A stretch of 11,683 nt of DNA, taken from the NCBI GenBank assembly GCA_003445715.1, contig DMCS01000085.1, positions 1-11,683 on the forward strand, written 5' to 3'. Positions within the stretch are counted from its first letter, which is position 1. Each line of letters begins with the position of its first letter. The stretch is from Candidatus Mesolinea sp. GTDB taxonomy: Bacteria > Chloroflexota > Anaerolineae > Anaerolineales > Anaerolineaceae. Both the position numbers and the translations under genes were made by a program. The notes beneath the pieces were generated by a model that saw only the letters and a list, made by a program, of their open reading frames with translations, was not told where the DNA came from and did no database searches. This document shows, piece by piece, positions 1 through 5,582 of this stretch.

Positions 1-143
1 AACGAGACGCTGGGGAGGGGAATTAAAGGGGTGGGGTCTGCAGTTTATGAACATATTGTAATCTTCTTGAATATAAAATTATTCATTTTTTAATCTTCTA
101 GACATTTTCAACGCCCTCTTACTATTTTTTGTCAAAACTGTTA

Positions 144-168
144 CAATTGGCACATGAATTGCCCATTG
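144..168. promoter_or_regulatory. Imperfect inverted repeat, candidate operator of the decarboxylase operon
   Basis: The arms CAATTGGCA (144-152) and TGCCCATTG (160-168) are inverted repeats with one mismatch (8 of 9 positions pair) around a 7-base centre. The right arm overlaps the perfect -35 box at 166-171, which is a classic place for a repressor to bind. The size and spacing (9-7-9) suit a dimeric helix-turn-helix regulator. No regulator gene is adjacent that can be tied to it. The repeat is seen directly; the operator role is inference. Bases 1-143 are AT-rich with no recognisable gene. Confidence 0.4.
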
Positions 169-195
169 ACACTCACCTGCAATGCGGCATATTTT
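166..195 (+). promoter_or_regulatory. Sigma-70-type promoter of the mmd operon
   Basis: A perfect TTGACA -35 box lies at 166-171. The -10 candidates are CATATT at 188-193 (16-base spacer, 4 of 6 matches) and TATTTT at 190-195 (18-base spacer, 4 of 6). Transcription would start near 200, leaving a leader of about 20 bases. The ribosome binding site AAAGGAG (208-214) sits four bases before the ATG at 219. The -35 is strong, the -10 is only fair. Confidence 0.5.
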
Positions 196-218
196 TAAAT
201 AAACTCTAAAGGAGAGGT

Positions 219-1760
219 ATGGCTGAAGACCCCCGATTAGCACAACTCAAACAGATACAAGCCCAAGCAAAACTTGGCGGCGGTCAGGAGCGCATCGACA
301 GGCAGCACGCCAAAGGCTACCTCACAGCCCGTGAACGCTTGGACTTACTGCTGGATCATGGCACTTTTAGAGAACTTGAAAGTCTGGTGGTGCAGCAAAA
401 CGACCCACAAGCCGAAAGCCCGCTGGGGGATGGTGTGGTAACCGGTTATGGCAAGATTGATAGCCGCACGGTTTACGTCTATGCTCAGGATTTCACTGTG
501 CAAGGGGGCGCCCTAGGCGAAATGCACAGCCGCAAGATCTGCCGGGTGATGGACTTAGCCGTCAAGAACGGCTGCCCGATTATCGGCTTGATTGACTCTG
601 GCGGCGCGCGCATTCAGGAAGGTGTTAAGAGCTTAGGTGGATATGCCGAAATCTTCCGCCGCAACGCGCAATATTCCGGCGTTGTGCCGCAAATCAGTCT
701 GATTATGGGACCTTGCGCTGGCGGAGCGGCTTACTCCCCCGCACTCACTGACCTAATTATCATGGTGCAGAAGCAATCTTATATGTTCCTCACCGGTCCA
801 CAAGTGATCAAGACCGTAACCGGTGAAGAAGTTGACTTTGAATCATTGGGTGGTGCGGATGTGCATTTAGCCATCAGCGGCACGGCACATTTGGTCAGCC
901 CGACCGAAAAGGATGCGTTGGCGCTCTGCCGGAAGGTGCTCAGTTATCTCCCTTCGAATAATATCGATCAAGCGCCACAATCCACCCCCGAAGATGATCC
1001 CTATCGGCGGGCGGATGCGCTTAACAGCTTGGTGCCGATGGACCCTCAAGAGGCGTACAGCATGCACACCGCCATTCCGCAAATCGTTGATGTTGGTTCG
1101 TTCCTCGAGCTGCAAGCCGGCTTTGCTGCAAATGCAATCGTCGGTTTGGCACGTCTCAATGGCAACCCAGTCGGCATCATTTCGCAAGAACCCGAGTCCT
1201 TGGCTGGCGTGATGGATATTGACTCTGCCGATAAGATCACCCGCATGGTGCGCTTTTGTGATGCCTTTAACCTGCCGATTGTTACTTTTGTCGATTCACC
1301 CGGCTTTTTACCCGGTGTTGACCAAGAGCATCGCGGCGTGATCCGCCACGGCGCCAAGGTGCTGTATGCCTATTCTGAGGCAACTGTGCCAAAGGTGAGC
1401 GTCGTAACGCGGAAGGCATACGGCGGAGCATATGTCGTTATGAGCAGCAAATATCTGGGGACGGATATCACCTATGCCTGGCCAAGTGCTGAAATTGCAG
1501 TGATGGGGGCGGAGGGTGCTGTCAACATCCTCTATCGCAAGGAAATCAGCACAGCACCAGATCCGCAAGCCGAGCGCAAGCGCTTGGAAGAAGAATATCG
1601 CCAAAAATACCTCAATCCCTATGCCGCGGCGCATGCTGGCTATATTGATGAGATCATCGAGCCGGCGCAAACCCGCCAGAAACTCATCGAAGCGCTGGAA
1701 GTGCTGTCTAATAAGGTGGAGAGCACCATGCCGCGCAAACACGGCAATATGCCGGTCTAA
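219..1760 (+). CDS. mmdA: Methylmalonyl-CoA decarboxylase alpha subunit (biotin-dependent carboxyltransferase)
   Basis: A 513-residue carboxyltransferase of the PccB/MmdA family, about the usual family length. It moves the carboxyl group of an acyl-CoA, most likely (S)-methylmalonyl-CoA, onto carrier-bound biotin in the cytoplasm. Both crotonase-like halves are present. The N-terminal half has DSGGARIQEG (126-135), the glycine-rich GPCAGGAAYSPALTD (164-178) and FLTGPQVIKTVTGE (190-203). The C-terminal half has GFLPGVDQEHRG (362-373), AYGGAYVVMSSK (400-411) and an EIAVMGAEGAVNILYR stretch near 425-440. The ATG is preceded by GGAGAGG, which fixes the start. It is first in a four-gene operon, and the anchor gene starts within 13 bases of its stop. 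The absence of a biotin carboxylase and the presence of the OadB-type subunit argue for a Na+ pump rather than a propionyl-CoA carboxylase. Val406 stands where Streptomyces PccB has its specificity Asp, so the exact acyl-CoA is uncertain. Confidence 0.9.
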   Translation: MAEDPRLAQLKQIQAQAKLGGGQERIDRQHAKGYLTARERLDLLLDHGTFRELESLVVQQNDPQAESPLGDGVVTGYGKIDSRTVYVYAQDFTVQGGALGEMHSRKICRVMDLAVKNGCPIIGLIDSGGARIQEGVKSLGGYAEIFRRNAQYSGVVPQISLIMGPCAGGAAYSPALTDLIIMVQKQSYMFLTGPQVIKTVTGEEVDFESLGGADVHLAISGTAHLVSPTEKDALALCRKVLSYLPSNNIDQAPQSTPEDDPYRRADALNSLVPMDPQEAYSMHTAIPQIVDVGSFLELQAGFAANAIVGLARLNGNPVGIISQEPESLAGVMDIDSADKITRMVRFCDAFNLPIVTFVDSPGFLPGVDQEHRGVIRHGAKVLYAYSEATVPKVSVVTRKAYGGAYVVMSSKYLGTDITYAWPSAEIAVMGAEGAVNILYRKEISTAPDPQAERKRLEEEYRQKYLNPYAAAHAGYIDEIIEPAQTRQKLIEALEVLSNKVESTMPRKHGNMPV

Positions 1761-1772
1761 AGCGTGGGCATC

Positions 1773-2111
1773 ATGACGAATATCTTGTTACAAGGTTTGG
1801 CGATTGCCGGGATTGGCATGGGCTTGGTGTTTGTGATGATTATAGCGCTCTGGGGGATTATGGCACTCCTCGTTTTACTCACCACAAGCACCAAATCACC
1901 AGAAGTAGAAGCCGCTGAGCAGCCCGCGGAGCTTCCAGCTGAAACCGATTACAAAGCCGAAGCAGCCGCTGTGGCGGTGGCTTTTGCCCTATCGCAGACG
2001 CGCGCCCGCCAGCAGATCGAGCAGAAGGCTGGCGCTGCTCCAACCAGCCAATGGCTGTTGAAAGGCCGTCTGCAACAAATCCATCAAGGCACCAGAGGAC
2101 GGAGAGGATGA
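1773..2111 (+). CDS. mmdD: OadG-type membrane anchor subunit of the decarboxylase (delta/gamma)
   Basis: A 112-residue protein with one hydrophobic helix near the N-terminus (about residues 4-37, containing the GIGMGLVFVM motif typical of OadG/MmdD). A Pro/Ala/Glu-rich linker follows, then an Ala-rich helix (about 60-80), then a C-terminal WLLKGR motif, also typical of the family. In this family the subunit holds the carboxyltransferase and biotin carrier on the membrane beta subunit and assists assembly. A GTG at 1764 is an alternative start. The ATG at 1773 gives the more typical N-terminus (MTNILLQGL) and has a weak GTGGG upstream. Neither start has a strong ribosome binding site, so translation may be coupled to mmdA. 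Its TGA overlaps the next ATG (ATGA at 2108-2111). Sequence in this family is poorly conserved, so the call rests on the helix motif, size and operon position. Confidence 0.8.
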   Translation: MTNILLQGLAIAGIGMGLVFVMIIALWGIMALLVLLTTSTKSPEVEAAEQPAELPAETDYKAEAAAVAVAFALSQTRARQQIEQKAGAAPTSQWLLKGRLQQIHQGTRGRRG

Positions 2112-2530
2112 ATATCAACGTTACCATCGCAGGGAAAACTTACGCTGTAAAAATCGAGGATATACATGCCAGGCCGGTTAAAGCCGAGGTTAATGGGCAG
2201 GTCTATGAGGTTTGGCCAGAGGAAACTGCAGCCCAATCTGTTCAGGCGCAGCCTGTATCTATTGCGGCGCCCGCGGTAAAGCTAGCCGCTGCTACTTCCC
2301 AACCAGCTGCTTCCATGCAAGAAGTACGCTCGCCCTTGCCAGGGGTGATTGTGGAGATCAAAGTAAAGCCGGGGGATGTGGTCAAAACCGGGCAGCCGCT
2401 CTGCACGCTGGAAGCGATGAAGATGAAAAATGTAATCCGCGCCGGCAGGGATGGCACCGTTGCCGAGGTACACATTAAAGTGGGCGACCAAGTGCAGCAT
2501 AACCAGCTGATGTTCACATATGAAGGCTAA
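2108..2530 (+). CDS. mmdC: Biotin carboxyl carrier subunit of the decarboxylase
   Basis: A 140-residue biotin carrier. An N-terminal segment (about 1-37) shows short alternating beta-like stretches of the kind found in glutaconyl- and methylmalonyl-CoA decarboxylase carrier subunits. A flexible Ala/Pro/Gln linker follows (about 38-70), then a biotinyl domain (about 71-140). The attachment motif is EAMKMKN (102-108), with Lys105 as the biotinylated residue. The paired glycine turns are typical of the biotinyl fold (SPLPGVI and KPGDVV before the lysine, DGTV and VGDQV after it). Biotin on Lys105 would shuttle carboxyl groups from MmdA to the membrane subunit. The open frame extends upstream to 2051, but the ATG at 2108 overlaps the mmdD stop, has GGAGAGG just before it, and gives the expected N-terminus. 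This makes translational coupling with mmdD likely. Biotinylation needs a BirA-type ligase that is not in this window. Confidence 0.92.
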   Translation: MNINVTIAGKTYAVKIEDIHARPVKAEVNGQVYEVWPEETAAQSVQAQPVSIAAPAVKLAAATSQPAASMQEVRSPLPGVIVEIKVKPGDVVKTGQPLCTLEAMKMKNVIRAGRDGTVAEVHIKVGDQVQHNQLMFTYEG

Positions 2531-2542
2531 AGGAATTGCAGC

Positions 2543-3661
2543 ATGGATTTGACCACTCTGCTTACCGAACTCTCTAAAGGCTTTGCAACCTTCACCTGGG
2601 GCAACGCCGTGATGATCCTTGTTGGACTGATATTAATTTATTTGGCAATCGTTAAAGAATATGAACCCGTGCTCTTGCTGCCCATTGGTTTTGGCTGCCT
2701 GATGGCAAACTTGGGGATGTCGAATCAGGTCGGTTTTATGAAAGTTATCTATGACGCTGGCATCAGTACGGAGCTCTTTCCGCTGCTGATTTTTATCGGC
2801 GTTGGTGCAATGATAGACTTCAGCCCCCTGCTTTCGCAGCCCAGCATGGTGCTTCTGGGGGCTGCTGGCCAGTTCGGTATTTATGGCACCCTGCTGCTGG
2901 CTTTAGCTTTAGGCTTTCCGCTCAATCAGGCTGCTTCCATTGGTGTGATCGGCGCCATTGACGGCCCAACGGCAATTTTTGTGGGAACTAAGTTAGCGCC
3001 AGAAATTGTAGCGCCTATCGCGGTGGCGGCTTATTCCTATATGAGCCTAATCCCTATTATTCAGCCTCCGATTATGAAACTGATGACCACCCGCAAAGAA
3101 CGCCTGATTCGCATGGAGTATAGCCCTAAGCCTGTTTCCCGCTTGACGTTAATCATTTTTCCCATCCTAGTCACACTCTTAGTGGCGCTCGTAGCACCAG
3201 ATGCGGCTCCGCTGATGGCAGCCCTGATGCTTGGCAACCTACTGCGCGAGGCGCTGGTGGTGGAACGCCTGAGCAAAATGGTGCAAAATGAGCTCATCAA
3301 CATCGCCACGCTCTTTTTGGGTCTGGCGATCGGCTCCACGATGACAGCTGAAAGCTTTTTGAATTGGAGCACGTTAGCCATTTTAGGGCTAGGGCTGCTT
3401 GCTTTTGTGATTGACACAGTTGCCGGTTTACTTTTTGGCAAGTTGATGTCGGTGATTACGCATGGCAAGGTCAACCCGCTGATTGGTGCCTGCGGGATTA
3501 GTGCTTTCCCGATGGCTGGCCGGCTTTCTGCTAAGATGGCTTTAGAAGAAGACCCCTCGAACTTCATCCTGATGCATGCCATGGGTTCAAATACAGCCGG
3601 GCAGTTGGGCAGCGTGATTGCTGGAGGGATTTTGTTGGCTCTCGTCACAGGGATCCCTTAA
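2543..3661 (+). CDS. mmdB: Na+-transporting methylmalonyl-CoA/oxaloacetate decarboxylase beta subunit
   Basis: A 372-residue polytopic membrane protein of the OadB/MmdB family. It decarboxylates carboxybiotin and uses the energy to export Na+. Hydrophobic segments run along almost the whole chain (about 22-37, 42-58, 78-92, 103-123, 155-175, 201-218, 251-265 and 277-298, plus the C-terminal end). The ion-pathway signatures are intact. IGAIDGPTAIF carries Asp140, the equivalent of the essential Asp203 of Klebsiella OadB. AYSYMSLIP (163-171) and QPPIMK (174-179) follow. NPLIGACGISAFP (311-323) carries Asn311, Gly315 and Ser320, and HAMGSNTAGQLGS (345-357) comes after. The ATG has AAAGGA (2529-2534) eight bases upstream. 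It is the last gene of the operon and is followed by a strong terminator. The order alpha, small anchor, biotin carrier, beta equals the known mmdADCB arrangement. Confidence 0.93.
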   Translation: MDLTTLLTELSKGFATFTWGNAVMILVGLILIYLAIVKEYEPVLLLPIGFGCLMANLGMSNQVGFMKVIYDAGISTELFPLLIFIGVGAMIDFSPLLSQPSMVLLGAAGQFGIYGTLLLALALGFPLNQAASIGVIGAIDGPTAIFVGTKLAPEIVAPIAVAAYSYMSLIPIIQPPIMKLMTTRKERLIRMEYSPKPVSRLTLIIFPILVTLLVALVAPDAAPLMAALMLGNLLREALVVERLSKMVQNELINIATLFLGLAIGSTMTAESFLNWSTLAILGLGLLAFVIDTVAGLLFGKLMSVITHGKVNPLIGACGISAFPMAGRLSAKMALEEDPSNFILMHAMGSNTAGQLGSVIAGGILLALVTGIP

Positions 3662-3674
3662 AAACACTTTTTTG

Positions 3675-3705
3675 AGGCTGCAGCTGTGGCTGGCAGCCTT
3701 TTTTT
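3675..3705 (+). terminator. Intrinsic terminator of the mmd operon
   Basis: AGGCTG then CAGC (3675-3684) pairs with GCTG and CAGCCT (3689-3699) around a TGTG loop, with one bulged G. A run of seven T follows at once (3699-3705). It begins 14 bases after the mmdB stop. This is a textbook rho-independent terminator. Confidence 0.85.
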
Positions 3706-3729
3706 ATTTTCTTCGACTGATGCGAGCAC

Positions 3730-3749
3730 AAAAAAGCCCATTGCAGGGC
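3730..3749 (-). terminator. Intrinsic terminator of the regulator gene, facing the mmd operon
   Basis: Read on the minus strand, GCCC (3749-3746) and GGGC (3739-3736) form a short GC-only stem around a 6-base loop, followed by six T (3735-3730). It lies about 35 bases beyond the stop of the minus-strand regulator. The stem is only 4 bp, so it is weaker than the facing terminator. Confidence 0.55.
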
Positions 3750-3782
3750 ATTGGAGAATCTATTTTTGGGAATGAGGAGTTA

Positions 3783-4451
3783 TTACAAATCAAGTTTATA
3801 GCCGACAGAGCGGACCGTTCGGATCAGCGCCGGGTGATGTGGATCGTCCTCGAGTGCCCGCCGCAGCCAGCTAATGTGCACGTCTAGGGTGCGGGTATCG
3901 CCGAGATAGTCGGTTTCCCACACACGCCGAAATAACGTATCGCGTGGTACAACCTCACCGGGTGTTTTCATTAACTCAAGCAGCAAGCGTGCGAGCCGCG
4001 GTGTCAGGCAGCACTCTTTACCGTGATAAGTAACCATATGGGAGGCAGCATTAAGCTGCAGCGGACCGACTGTGCAAACATCTTCCTCACGGTTGTGTTG
4101 GAAGAGTTGCATGCGGTTAATCAGTTTTTGAACGGTAAAAGGCAGCTGCAAAACAATGTTCACTTCTGAGTTCTTGGCTATGTCAGCATGATCAGGCACG
4201 ATCAACACTATCGGGCAAGTTGGTAAGCAATTGCGAAAACGCTTGGAAATGCGGGAGCCATCTGTGCGCAGTGAGGCAGCGTTTATGATGACGATTGAAG
4301 GAGTAAACTCTGGAAGCAAGTTTATGCCAGCCGTTCCGTTATTAACAGTTTTCACCCGGTAACCGCGCTTGGCAAGTTCATCGGCAAAGGCATATTCGTG
4401 GTTACGATTGCCTTCAATACATAAAACTTTTACTTGATTATTTGCTAACAA
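3783..4451 (-). CDS. OmpR-family winged-helix transcription factor with a degenerate (pseudo-)receiver domain
   Basis: A 222-residue cytoplasmic regulator. Residues 6-115 follow the receiver-domain pattern of alternating strands and helices, but the phosphorylation residues are gone. The acidic pair after the first strand is replaced by Glu13-Gly14, the phospho-acceptor position by Asn57 (VIINAAS), the Thr/Ser position by Val85 and the conserved Lys by Gln102 (VLQLPF). Residues about 126-222 form an intact OmpR/PhoB winged helix: LTPRLARLLLELM (149-161), VVPRDTLFRRVW (167-178), the recognition-helix region RTLDVHISWLRRAL (187-200) and RTVRSVGYKL (211-220). It probably binds DNA without control by a histidine kinase, and none is encoded nearby. 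The start is a TTG with GAGG (minus strand, 4460-4457) five bases upstream; an ATG 11 bases further upstream runs into a stop. Targets are unknown. Confidence 0.85.
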   Translation of the reverse strand: MLANNQVKVLCIEGNRNHEYAFADELAKRGYRVKTVNNGTAGINLLPEFTPSIVIINAASLRTDGSRISKRFRNCLPTCPIVLIVPDHADIAKNSEVNIVLQLPFTVQKLINRMQLFQHNREEDVCTVGPLQLNAASHMVTYHGKECCLTPRLARLLLELMKTPGEVVPRDTLFRRVWETDYLGDTRTLDVHISWLRRALEDDPHHPALIRTVRSVGYKLDL

Positions 4452-4561
4452 AAAAACCTCATCTACGAACCGGTTCGATTAAACAATCACTAAGCTGTTA
4501 ATATAAACGCATTAAAGCGATTATTGGTAGCAATGCAAGTTAGAAAAAACTTGTTAGCAAA
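4441..4561. repeat. Perfect 11-bp inverted repeat spanning the regulator start and its upstream region
   Basis: TTTGCTAACAA (4441-4451) and TTGTTAGCAAA (4551-4561) are exact reverse complements about 100 bases apart. The left arm is, on the minus strand, the first 11 bases of the regulator gene including its TTG start. If the regulator mRNA begins upstream of 4561, its leader could pair with its own start codon. A nearby smaller hairpin, CAAGTT (4536-4541) with AACTTG (4548-4553), lies beside the outer arm. The repeat is certain; any function is inference. Confidence 0.5.
4466..4477. promoter_or_regulatory. 12-bp perfect palindrome, candidate operator of the regulator gene
   Basis: CGAACCGGTTCG is a perfect palindrome lying 15 bases before the regulator start and 6 bases beyond its ribosome binding site. 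A -10-like TATATT lies on the minus strand at 4505-4500, without a recognisable -35. If transcription starts near 4493, the palindrome is in the early transcribed region, which would suit autorepression. It is GC-rich within AT-rich surroundings, which makes it stand out. Confidence 0.35.
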
Positions 4562-4601
4562 ATGATAAACTTCTTTAAACTTGCTTTCATATTATAGCCT
4601 A

Positions 4602-4798
4602 AAAACTCTGCGTTCTGAGAAAATAGCAGAACGAAATTGCACCCAACTAACGCTGTTCTGGCATGGTGCCTCTACGGGAAGGCTATACACTCTAACGACC
4701 TTCGGTCAACCCCACCTGTTCTTGCATAGTACCCTAGGGGTAGGCTGCGCAATCAGGAGACCGGCGAGATTGAGCGTGCCAAGAGCTGCAGATTTTTT
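4602..4798 (+). ncRNA. Candidate structured small RNA of about 195 nt (6S-like architecture, identity unknown)
   Basis: A -10-like TATTAT (4590-4595, 5 of 6 matches, no clear -35) would start a transcript near 4602. Its ends close on each other: TCTGC-GTTCT-G (4607-4617) pairs with C-AGAGC-GCAGA (4780-4792, two bulged bases), and an A-run (4601-4605) faces the T-run TTTTTT (4793-4798), which can act as terminator. Inside lies a long imperfect arm (about 4668-4690 with 4723-4745: CTAC/GTAG, GGG/CCC, CTAT/ATAG). Near its tip, at the midpoint of the transcript, sits the hairpin GACC-TTC-GGTC (4697-4707). A second hairpin on the 3' side pairs GCG-CAATC (4747-4754) with GATTG-CGT (4768-4777, AG bulged). 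A closed rod with a bubble and about 195 nt resembles 6S RNA, which binds RNA polymerase. I could not match a 6S consensus by eye. CAGGAGACCGGC (4754-4765) resembles the B12 box of cobalamin riboswitches, but the rest of that aptamer is not convincing. Confidence 0.4.
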
Positions 4799-4889
4799 AT
4801 ATTTATTCAACATAAACTCCCTCCCCAAAATTGATATCGCGAGAGCTGGCAAAATAAAGGGTAAAATAAGGTCAGAGTACGCAATGCCG

Positions 4890-4898
4890 TGTTAGAAT
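4890..4898 (+). promoter_or_regulatory. Extended -10 promoter of the replication-gene operon
   Basis: TGTTAGAAT is an extended -10 element (TG, one base, then TAGAAT, 5 of 6 matches to TATAAT). No good -35 is visible at the expected distance, which is tolerated by extended -10 promoters. Transcription would start near 4905 and give a leader of about 35 bases before the DUF151 gene. Confidence 0.45.
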
Positions 4899-4940
4899 CA
4901 ATTTAGCATTTCAGCGTTCATAAGAATTAAGCGAGTGAAT

Positions 4941-5531
4941 ATGGGCAAAATGAAAGAATGTATCATCAATAGCGTCCGTGTAAGTCTGATCAATCAAGAC
5001 CGCATTGTGGTGTTGAAAGATAAAGAAGACGAGCTTTATCTGCCAATTTGGATCGGGCTATTTGAGTTCGAATCGATCACAATTGCCTTGCAGAAGATCG
5101 AAGTAGCGCGTCCACTAACACATGACCTAATGAAAAATTTGATCAGTTCATTGGATGGATGCTTGATTTCTGTAGAAATCACCGCACTGGAGTCGGATAC
5201 GTATTTTGCGAACTTAATTATTGAGCAGCATGGTGCCCAAAAGCGGATCGATTGCCGGCCTTCGGACGCGATTGCTTTGGTGGTACGCACAGGCGTGCCC
5301 ATTTTTGTAGATGAAGAAGTTCTAGAACGTGCCGGCATCCGGCCTGAGCCAGAAACTCCCGAAGAAATGGAAGAAGGCAGCGAAGGCGCTGAGCTGCCGG
5401 GTGACCTCTCGGTGTTTGAGGATTTTTTGGATCAATTGGGCAAACAAAAGCCGGAAAAATCCGAGGATGAGGACGAAGACAGCAGTCCAGAAGAGGACCA
5501 GGGGGATGGTGAAGATCTTAATCCCCAATAA
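4941..5531 (+). CDS. BFN/DUF151 (bifunctional nuclease) domain protein with acidic C-terminal tail
   Basis: A 196-residue protein. Residues about 6-134 form a BFN (DUF151) domain. It opens with short strands (CIINSVRVSL, IVVLKD), then LYLPIWIG, an FESITIAL helix, THDLMKNLI, and the hallmark CRPSDAIALVVR (about 105-116) followed by VPIFVDEEVL. The family is named for plant proteins reported to have both DNase and RNase activity. The role in bacteria is poorly defined. The last 60 residues are extremely acidic, interrupted only by an amphipathic LSVFEDFLDQLG stretch, and could be a protein-binding tail. No membrane segment or signal peptide is seen. Possible starts are GTG 4935, ATG 4941 and ATG 4947; 4941 has the best, though weak, GCGAG spacing. 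It is the first gene of a unit with dnaB 51 bases downstream, which suggests a link to DNA replication or repair. Confidence 0.82.
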   Translation: MGKMKECIINSVRVSLINQDRIVVLKDKEDELYLPIWIGLFEFESITIALQKIEVARPLTHDLMKNLISSLDGCLISVEITALESDTYFANLIIEQHGAQKRIDCRPSDAIALVVRTGVPIFVDEEVLERAGIRPEPETPEEMEEGSEGAELPGDLSVFEDFLDQLGKQKPEKSEDEDEDSSPEEDQGDGEDLNPQ

Positions 5532-5582
5532 AATCCTGGTGCGGAATTCACCACCCATGCCTCGTGAGGATCAGGAGCAGGG

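Noticed and set aside
1..93. Possible tail of an upstream + strand gene (frame 1 is open to a TAA at 91-93)
   Set aside because: The 30 residues match nothing I recognise, and the region turns AT-rich; an open frame this short occurs by chance.
3061..3648. Minus-strand open frame of 195 codons
   Set aside because: It lies wholly inside mmdB, whose family match is unmistakable; it is a shadow with no start signal or domain.
4665..4766. Cobalamin riboswitch, suggested in order by GGTGCC, GGGAAGGC, CCCCACCTGT, GGGTAGGC and the B12-box-like CAGGAGACCGGC
   Set aside because: The conserved GGTG-AA-CC block after the first GGGAA is missing, the spacing is too short for the main class, and the downstream genes (DUF151, dnaB) have no B12 link. 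Kept only as an alternative in the small-RNA entry; a covariance-model search would settle it.
4581..4895. Open frame of 104 codons on the + strand
   Set aside because: It starts from a TTG without a ribosome binding site, shows no domain-like sequence, and lies across the structured RNA island.
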